Below are positions 20,570-26,721 of a stretch of 26,721 nt of DNA, piece after piece; position 1 is the first letter of the stretch, and each line of letters opens with the position of its first letter. The position numbers and the translations under genes are program-made. The stretch is from Selaginella moellendorffii (Eukaryota > Streptophyta > Lycopodiopsida > Selaginellales > Selaginellaceae): the NCBI RefSeq assembly GCF_000143415.4, contig NW_003314475.1:1-26721 (forward strand), given 5' to 3'. Under the pieces are notes generated by a model. It ran no database searches. It saw nothing but the letters and a program-made list of their open reading frames with translations, and was not told the DNA's origin.

Positions 20570-20900
20570 CACTTGTAGAGCCATTTGTATCGAATCTATC
20601 CTTAAGAGTGGGATTTCATAATGAGTAATTCCACTTATAAAAGATCAAAGATACAATGTTATGAGTTTTATTTATTATGTTATGAAGTGTGTTAGTGATA
20701 GAGTCAATTGTAGAGGAAATTTTAATATAAATATTACATTATTTTTAACCATATATTTTATAATATTGATTATGTTAAAAATTATAATTATAATTATAAA
20801 TCTTGTGTAAAATAATATTTTATCAGTAAACTTATGGTACTTATTAATACAAACATAAATAAAAGTAAACCTATTGAGTTGTCAAATGGCTAAGATATAG
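20570..20900 (+). repeat. AT-rich repeat that contains the outer edge of the right arm, copy 1
   Basis: The sequence around GAGTAATTCCACTTATAAAAG and ATGAGTTTTATTTATTATGT recurs about 1.1 kb downstream at 21670-21905 in the same orientation, and as the inverted left-arm end at 2814-2935. The inverted duplication ends at 20707, in the middle of this repeat. Confidence 0.8.
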
Positions 20901-21669
20901 TCTAAGATTTATATATTAGCACAAAATTATCTAACACTTAATCCTACATTGCATTTATACATGAAAAACAACTGCAATTTAATTATATTAGACCTATCTA
21001 TATAACATTCATGAATTTTCTGATATATTATAATTATAGCATAAAGAAAAGATTACCCTACTCTACCCCAGTATAAAGTAAAACATTGCCATTGATTTAT
21101 CATAATAAAATTTCAGCATTCATAACAGTGTTATAAAGCCTTAATTTTAAATATAATTTACATGAATATAGAGAGATAATAATCTTATTTCAGATTAGCA
21201 TTCTCTCTATATAAAATATAAATAAAAGAATGTTTATGTTAAATAATAGGGTACTTCAAATTTTAAATATTACTCTCAAAATGCATAAATATAAATATTA
21301 GGTAAAAAGAGAATATCAAAGATAAATATGGAAAAAATTAAAAGTTTTTGAAAGAAAAAAAACACATTAACCTAACATCTTTGACTTAGTATCATGCAAT
21401 TCCAAAACTGTCAGATTGAAATGAGGAAAAGATAAACTCCATAATAATGTTTATATTTTTATAAATTTAAAAGATGTTTGTAGTTTAGATGAGTTTTTAT
21501 ATTAACATATAAATTATTATACTTTAGTGTAATTAAGTAACATTTACTTTCTTAAGAGGAAAAATTGTAGAGTTGAATGAATCATCAAGTAATAATATTA
21601 TTTATCAATTGTATAGAGATTTCAAATAAAAGAAAACATTAATTATTAAACCTCAATCTCTAAATGACT
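20708..21669. other. AT-rich DNA without recognisable gene
   Basis: Very AT-rich, with no frame of useful length. A loose similarity to 11620-11760 is visible (TTATCA..AATCTTATG..ACTTATTA and ATTGAGTTG..TAAG/TCAGATATAGT), which suggests a further old dispersed repeat. Nothing else can be supported. Confidence 0.5.
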
Positions 21670-21905
21670 CATCTAGCCATGGGATCCCGCAGTGAGCAAT
21701 TCCATTTATAGAAGATCCAAAACTTCACTAAATAATCAGTTTTAAATATGATATAATGTAATGAGTTTTATTTATTATGTTATGATGTATGTTGGTGATA
21801 GATTTAATTTTAGTAAGGATTGTTAATATAAATATTATGTTATGTTTAACTATATATCTTATAATTATGATTATGTTAAAAATTACAATTACACTTGCAA
21901 CTCTT
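21670..21905 (+). repeat. AT-rich repeat, copy 2
   Basis: Diverged copy of 20570-20800. Landmarks are GTGAGCAATTCCATTTATAGAAG, TAATGAGTTTTATTTATTATG and GATTATGTTAAAAATTACAATT. It has about 25 extra bases after AAGATCCAAA compared with copy 1. Confidence 0.8.
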
Positions 21906-21959
21906 TGAAATTAATAAAATATCAAAAATACACACGATGCTCCCAGTGTAGCTGGGACT

Positions 21960-22853
21960 TTTGCTAGTACTCATATATTTAAACAAAAGAGCTAGTCATA
22001 TGCTAAGGACACTTATTTTGGGCATATGCCAAAATCTAACGGGTGAGATATAATTGTGGAAGGTCATAACTTTTCAAATCAGAAAATTTGAAATTGTGGC
22101 TTTTAGGGCAAATGAGAGCGAGGAGAAGCACAGGATGCTAAGTAACGAGCAGGCAAATCTATGAGTTACTGCAAGGTTCTCCTTGTGGGATTATGTGCAG
22201 ATTTCTTTTTCAGTGTACTTCAGTTATAAATTATATTTTCTTCTGGTAAGGAAATGGTGCTGCGTACATGGTGCTGCATGCATGGTGCCCCGTCTTTGAT
22301 AAGGTTGGTTTACATGTTCTGCTATGCTGGCTGAAAGTGTATGGCTTGCTTTCTCTTTTACAAATCTGTCCACAACATAGCTGTCGGGTCTTGCCTCCAT
22401 TTCTCTGTCACTGTTCCAGTAGCATCCAAGACTGAAAACCAGGTCGAAGGTTGGCATTTGGATATGCAAGAGTGACAAACGATAAGACAAAGCTACTGTT
22501 TGAGGTAGATGAATTGCGTTCTTGGTTTTTGCATGTTAATTATATATTTTTCATTCTAGTACATTACAACAGACGGAACAGTAGATGACCAGTTTAAAAT
22601 TGCCAAGCTAGACTGGGGATTTTCCAGGCTGTGAACGATTTCAAGCTTTACAAGTTCAATAGTTGGCTTTTAGAGCTTGCTGATTTGCTTGACGCTGCCA
22701 AGAGCTCTTGCTTTGCTGCGCAGCACCTGTTTTTGGATCTTGCCAGTCGCGGTTTTGTCCAAGACCGTGAGAATGACGATGTTCTTTGGCACCATGAACT
22801 TTGGCAAATGCTGTGGACAGAACGAGAGTATCTCCTCCTTGTTGCTTCTCACG
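21960..22853 (+). repeat. Third, internally deleted copy of the PAP-AAE segment
   Basis: The first part (22011-22440) repeats the PAP upstream segment up to the acceptor and GCATCCAAGACTG. The sequence then jumps, through GAAAACCAGGTCG, straight to the penultimate PAP exon (GGCATTTGGATATGCAAGAG), so about 850 bp of PAP is deleted compared with the left arm. PAP intron and AAE antisense sequence follow until homology stops at 22853 (TTCTCACG). Bases such as GTGGACAG and GACGCTGCC agree with the right arm and differ from the left. Confidence 0.88.
22560..22853 (-). pseudogene. Acyl-activating enzyme C-terminal fragment, third copy
   Basis: On the minus strand the frame reads VRSNKEEILSFCPQHLPKFM, VPKNIVILTVLDK, TATGKIQKQVLRSKARALGS and VKQISKL. 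This is the last 60-70 residues of the AAE remnant, including the TGKIQK motif with the catalytic Lys region. Everything upstream, including HPAVLEAA, is cut off at 22853, where unrelated sequence begins. It is a fragment of a fragment. Confidence 0.88.
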
Positions 22854-23088
22854 TTCGTAGCTTTGGAAATTTTAGGTTTATGAAGGACACCAAATTTATC
22901 GAGCAAGATCCTGCAGTTCTTTGCAGATCTTGGATATTGAATTTTGAAGCCAGGTACAATGAATTTGTAATCACTTTCTTCTTTTTTTGTACACTAATGC
23001 CATGTCGTTCTGTTGCAGTTTTCTATTGTTAAGGTATTGAAAGGCAGAGAATTTATGGGTTGTATTCATGCAGTGATCTCGGTGGAGT
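22854..23088 (+). pseudogene. Unrecognised exon-like stretch
   Basis: Directly after the break at 22853 a plus-strand frame reads FRFMKDTKFIEQDPAVLCRS and WILNFEA. A possible donor (CAG/GTACAAT, 22953) and acceptor (GTTGCAG, 23018) enclose 65 bp, and the following frame reads FSIVKVLKGREFMG and then CIHAVISVE and a stop. The two exons do not join in one frame, so a base has been lost or the splice sites are misread. I do not recognise a family. Confidence 0.25.
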
Positions 23089-23339
23089 AAGATCCTAAGA
23101 TTTTATGTTTTACACAAATGTTTTAAAGTTTTGGAGCCGATTGAAATAGCCAGTGTTTGCTAGAAGTTTTACAGCAAGGAGCGCACTGCCGATGCAGCAG
23201 CTTTGCGCACTGGCACTCTCGATTTACTGCAGCCACTGATATGAACGTGACTGGCCGCTCAATCGATCAGTGCATGAGTAGTGTCAATGACTACTTACAA
23301 ACTGGATGGAAAGAGACTGAAGTTCAAATCGATTCCTAC

Positions 23340-24015
23340 CTGAGAGAATGACAAGGTCCTGGACTGACAAACCGCGCTCCTTGAAGTTTTCAATGAGAGC
23401 TGACGCAATCCCAAAACGGAGATTGTAAGGTGTTGCTGCATTCCTGGATGGAAACTTTTCCATCGTAGCATCTGGTTGGGACTTGGTAATATTTTCCTCC
23501 CCGTCTTGGAACTTGATTCAGGATTTCCAAAAATGATGCTAAACTTACCATGACGGTTGAATCTCTGGCAGCTATGGCAAGAGTGTCAGCAGGAGACAAC
23601 GCCAGGAAAAGCTGCTTCCAACCTCTGCTTTGCTTCCTTGATCATCTCAAAGCTCCTGGTAGACATGAAGTGACAATTTTTCCACTTTAGTTCCATCGGT
23701 GGGAGTTGAGTCAAGAAGAATCGATCCATCACACCCCTAGAACAGCGAAGTTAGAAGAGCAGAATTTAAATCTTGTAAAGTTACTCATGTCAATGAAACA
23801 GTCATGGAAGTGCAAGCGAAGAACACCTGCTGGTATCGTCCTGTCCCAACCAGTGTGCTGCTCAGAGTGTCCCTGATGATCCTCTCGGCCTGAAGAAAGG
23901 ATCTAGAGTAGCTGTGGATAGCCATACTTGCGTCCCAACTCTCACCGTGAGCCAAAACACCCAAGCTCAGTGACAGCAGAAGCAAAACCAAAACGTTCCC
24001 TCTCCAACTTTCCAT
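23340..24015 (-). pseudogene. Class III (secretory) peroxidase, 5' half
   Basis: Class III peroxidases are secreted haem enzymes of the cell wall. From the ATG at 24015 there is a signal peptide (MESWRGN, a Leu-rich core, GVLAHG), then AERIIRDTLSSTLVG, IPAGVLRLHFHDCF (distal His and Arg), a 52-bp intron (23788-23737), GCDGSILLDS, STRSFEMIKEAKQRLEAAFP, GVVSC, DTLAIAARDSTVM, a 44-bp intron (23548-23505), GKYYQVPTRCYDGKVS and LIENFKERGLSVQDLVILSG. Frameshifts: one base before IPAG (near 23845), two bases after GVVSC (near 23586), and one after VSIQE. The first intron's donor reads AT in place of GT. The usual Cys-Pro after the N-terminal Tyr is Phe-Leu. The proximal-His exon is not found downstream, so the gene is cut after LVILSG. 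It is clearly non-functional and has no copy in the window. Confidence 0.9.
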
Positions 24016-25390
24016 CTTCGTCCTCTCGTTTTGCACTTCTTCTTCCTCGAATTTTCTTGGCAGTGACTGATGATCTGAAGATGAGTGTCGTTCCTTGATG
24101 AAATGAAGCAAAGGTCCAAATCCAGGGAAGCTTGCGCTCATAGATTTTATGAAGTCCAAGCTCTGCACGAAAAATAGGAAAATCCAGCCAACTAAAGTAC
24201 AAAAGAAAGGTTCCAAAAGTAATTTAAAGTTGCTATTTTTGGCATCGGCACCAAGAAATTGACCCTGAAATTCCAAAATTCCGAGCAGGGACCTCAAGAA
24301 ATTGATCACACGATATAGGAGAAGTTCCCGACTGTTGGAGATTATCCTGGAATTGATAAAAAAAAACTTCTTCAATCACTATTCTGTGAGGTGACCAAAA
24401 AGCCGAAAAGAAGTGCATTGAGGATGATCTTTGATCAACAGGTTCTGTGAAGAACTAGCAGCAGCTGTGGTTGTGACACCTCTGTAACCTCAGCATCCGC
24501 CACCCCTGCTGCAGCACCAGCAAGTAGCCTTTCGACCATATTGTTCGCATGATCCATTCGTCTCATAAACATAAGCTCTTATCACCTTTTAGGGTGCGTT
24601 TGTTCTGAAGATGATTATGTGCACGAGCTTCTAGAGGCATGGCATCTAAAAAGCTGTATGAGAACCCCATCTATGCAGGAGAACAAGGTAAAAACAAAGA
24701 AAAACTCTATCAGTTTTTGTTCCTCATTCGTTTGCTTTTCTTCCATGCAGATCTTCCATAGTTCTCACAATCGATCTTCAACACTAGATTTTGTCTCCAG
24801 TCCGGTGAGCAACATAGCCAAGTACATGCTCGCAAGAGATAAAAGAATGAGTAGATGTACGTGACAGGACGGTGCTGGGATGGCTTCTTTGCTTCGTGGA
24901 AGTCATGCTCAGATCCAGTGCTGCTTAGTTTGTTGCTGTTTTTGAAATCCCTCCTTGAGAGCAAAGGTTGCAAAGGAGCTTCTGGAAGAAGAATTAAGTA
25001 GAAAAACTCACAAAGTTGCTCTAATGTTACCTTCCTTGCGAGGAGGAGCTGGCAGTGACAGGAAAGTGGTCAAAGAGTCCGTAGAATATATCACGGAGAT
25101 AAGTGTGGTGGCCATTCCCATGATGAGTGTGGGCACTCCGATTCAATTGTAGTCTCAAGGTTTCACTAATCCAATTGTGAATACTGTGTAGTCTCTCCAA
25201 TTCACTAATGCATTTAAAATAGTTAGTTCACCAACCAAGATACATTGGGATTCTTGCTATGGCAAGAGAGCACAGCTCTTGGGAGAGCTATGGTTATTAG
25301 CTTTCATTTATGAGGGCATAAACTTGCAAAAAAATATGAAAAACTATATGCAATAAAAAGAACAATTCAAAAGATGATATATAGAAGTTC
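24016..25390. other. Upstream of the peroxidase remnant; no gene recognised
   Basis: A 196-codon minus frame extends the peroxidase frame upstream to 24375, but its extra N-terminal part precedes the signal peptide and looks like 5' flanking sequence. At 24438-24550 a minus frame reads MRRMDHANNMVERLLAGAAA and GVADAEVTEV, too short to identify. At 24640-24690 a plus frame reads MASKKLYENPIYAGEQ before a possible GTAAAA..CATGCAG intron. I see no further coding evidence and no RNA gene. The part after about 25150 is AT-rich. Confidence 0.4.
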
Positions 25391-25556
25391 AAATATAAAG
25401 GGAAAGGGTTTTAAAACAAGAGTGCACATTTTTTTCTGATTGGTTAAGGGTATTAAGATACTCGGGGGTTAAACATCTTTGGGTTCGAGTAGTATGAGGT
25501 TGGATAACCTCTCAAAAAGTTTAAATTCAAGAGTTTTCTCAAAAAAAAAACAAAAC
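25391..25556 (+). repeat. LTR/SINE-like repeat related to 2565-2717, with tRNA-like boxes
   Basis: AATATAAAGGGAAA, GAGTGCAC, TTAAACATCTTTGGGTTCGA and the AACCTC..GAAAAG end align with 2572-2710. TGGTTAAGGG at 25441 and GGGTTCGAG at 25481 are spaced about 40 bp, as the A and B boxes of a tRNA promoter are, and the copy ends in an A-rich tail (25540-25556). The 2565-2717 copy is instead followed by a primer-binding site, which favours an LTR. Which of the two it is cannot be settled here. Confidence 0.55.
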
Positions 25557-25711
25557 TTTCAGTTTCATATATATAAAATATATAAAGAATCTTACCATCT
25601 ATTGTGTTGCAAAGAACTACTATGCATTTAATAGATTTTATGAATTTCTATTTTCTCAATATATCTAAAACCATTCTTGCTTATGAGGTTTAGTATAAAT
25701 GTGGTAGCAAA

Positions 25712-26198
25712 CTAGATAGATTTACTTATGTATGTTTTTAAATGTAAAACCAGATACATAATAAAAATTCTATTATTCTTTAGTATAATTTAATGTTAAA
25801 GGCATCATTAAATTTCAGATAAAAATAATTTAACTCAGTATGCAATTAAAATTATAATTTCTCCAAACTAACCTATTATTTTTTAGTAGTCTATAATTTG
25901 TTGGTTTTGTGAAAAAAAAATTTCTTTTAAAGCATGGCAGCAATCTTGTGGATGTGTTTAGGTTTGTGCACCTTTTTATAAAGGCAATAAAAACATCAAA
26001 TTCAAATTTAATGATGATAAAAAATGATTTTATCTTCCTCAACACTTGCATTATTATATATTTGCATTATTGTGCATTTCTCTGGAGATGAATAGTAGAA
26101 ACTTTTAGATAAATTTAACTTTGTATACAATCAAAATTTTTTACATTGTAAAGTTAGAAAAGAGGATTTATTTATCTTGGGTAAACTATATCTCCCAT
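25712..26198 (+). repeat. AT-rich direct repeat, copy 2
   Basis: Second copy of 10900-11380. It ends near a block of nested palindromes (26191-26223) that the first copy lacks, where the first copy reads CTATATGTCCCAACATATAT. Confidence 0.85.
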
Positions 26199-26225
26199 AT
26201 ATTGGGAGATATATATCTCCCAATA

Positions 26226-26721
26226 TATTTTGCTAGTACTCATATATTTAAACAAAAGAGTTGATATAATAATAGCATTGCTCAAGATGCTTATTCTGGG
26301 CATATAACAAGATCTAACGGCTGAGATATAGTTACAAAAGGTTGTAACTTTTCAAATCAAATTTTTTTTAACTGAGGCTTTTAGGGCAAATGAGAGTGAG
26401 GAGAAGCACAATATGCTAAGCAATGAGCAGGCAAGTCTATGGGTTACTGCGGTTCTCCCTCTCTCCCTCTTTCTCTATGTGGGATTATGTGCAGAATTCT
26501 CTTTCAGTGTACTTCAGTTATAAATTATATTTTCTTCTGGTAAGAAAATGGTGCTGCGTGCATGGTGCCCTGTCTTTGATAAGGTTGGTTTATGTGTTCT
26601 GCTATGCTGGCTGAAAGTGTATAGGTTTCTTTCTCTTTTACAAATCTATCCACAACCTAGCTGTCGGGTCTTGCCTCCATTTCTTTGTCACTGTTCCAGT
26701 AGCATCCAAGACTGCGTACAT
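26226..26721 (+). repeat. Fourth partial copy of the PAP upstream segment, running off the window
   Basis: Shares TTTTGCTAGTACTCATATAT and AACAAAAGAG with 21958-21992, then follows the same segment as 22011-22440 and 9276-8850. It reaches the acceptor TGTTCCAG and the exon start GCATCCAAGACTGCGTACAT, which reads ASKTAY in the PAP frame, and is cut by the window end. The continuing exon suggests that a further PAP copy, possibly longer, lies to the right. Confidence 0.85.

Larger units (their letters stand above)
12911..20707 (-). repeat. Right arm of the inverted duplication, expanded by two insertions
   Basis: This is the reverse complement of 2814-8106. Its 7797 bp shrink to about 5264 bp when the TRIM with its target copy (730 bp) and the solo LTR with its target copy (1803 bp) are removed, close to the 5293-bp left arm. 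The arm starts inside a PAP exon, so only the 3' part of PAP was duplicated. It lacks 66 bp that the left arm keeps (left 6689-6754) and keeps 42 bp that the left arm lost (19079-19120). Confidence 0.95.

Noticed and set aside
2814-20707. Inverted repeat as a sequencing or assembly artefact
   Set aside because: Two insertions with target duplications and several private indels in only one arm show two real, diverged sequences.
25441-25495. tRNA gene
   Set aside because: A-box and B-box-like motifs are present, but no acceptor stem or cloverleaf can be paired, and a related copy at 2610-2665 is diverged. It is a repeat and not a tRNA.
1-26721. CRISPR arrays, bacterial operons, ribosome binding sites, rRNA
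   Set aside because: No evenly spaced direct repeats with unique spacers and no prokaryotic features. The sequence is plant nuclear DNA with introns.

Overview
This is nuclear DNA of a land plant, probably of a lycophyte such as Selaginella. The evidence is that all recognisable coding remnants are plant-type genes (a peroxisomal-type acyl-activating enzyme, a plant purple acid phosphatase, a class III peroxidase, a plant-type RPA1 with zinc ribbon), that they are cut by very short GT-AG introns (about 44-81 bp), and that plant LTR retrotransposon derivatives with tRNA-iMet primer sites are present. The genus is an inference from intron size and cannot be proven here. I see no intact protein-coding gene anywhere in the window. 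Every recognisable gene is partial and carries stops, frameshifts or lost splice sites.

Layout. 1-2729: retroelement-derived sequence, with a polypurine tract and LTR start at the left edge, small tandem duplications, and an LTR-like 3' end followed by a primer-binding site. 2814-8106: left arm of a large inverted duplication, holding an RPA1-like pseudogene (-), an unrecognised gene fragment (-), an OB-fold plus zinc-ribbon gene fragment (-), the C-terminal half of an acyl-activating enzyme (AAE, +) and the 3' end of a purple acid phosphatase (PAP, -). 8107-12910: spacer with the rest of the PAP remnant, then AT-rich DNA. 12911-20707: right arm, the same genes in opposite order and orientation, interrupted by a 725-bp TRIM element (13125-13849) and a 1798-bp solo LTR (15955-17752). 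Both insertions have 5-bp target duplications, and the left arm preserves the empty site for both. 20708-22853: AT-rich repeats and a third, internally deleted PAP-AAE copy. 22854-25390: an unrecognised exon-like stretch and a broken class III peroxidase (-). 25391-26721: a repeat resembling 2565-2717, a copy of the 10900-11380 AT-rich repeat, and a fourth partial copy of the PAP upstream segment running off the window.

Reading of the history: a small gene-fragment cluster (RPA1 / unknown / OB-zinc ribbon / AAE / PAP) had already decayed, was then duplicated in inverted orientation, and afterwards the right arm alone received two retroelement insertions while each arm lost different short segments. 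Transcription across the structure could give a double-stranded RNA of about 5 kb and small RNAs against the intact paralogues. That is a hypothesis only.
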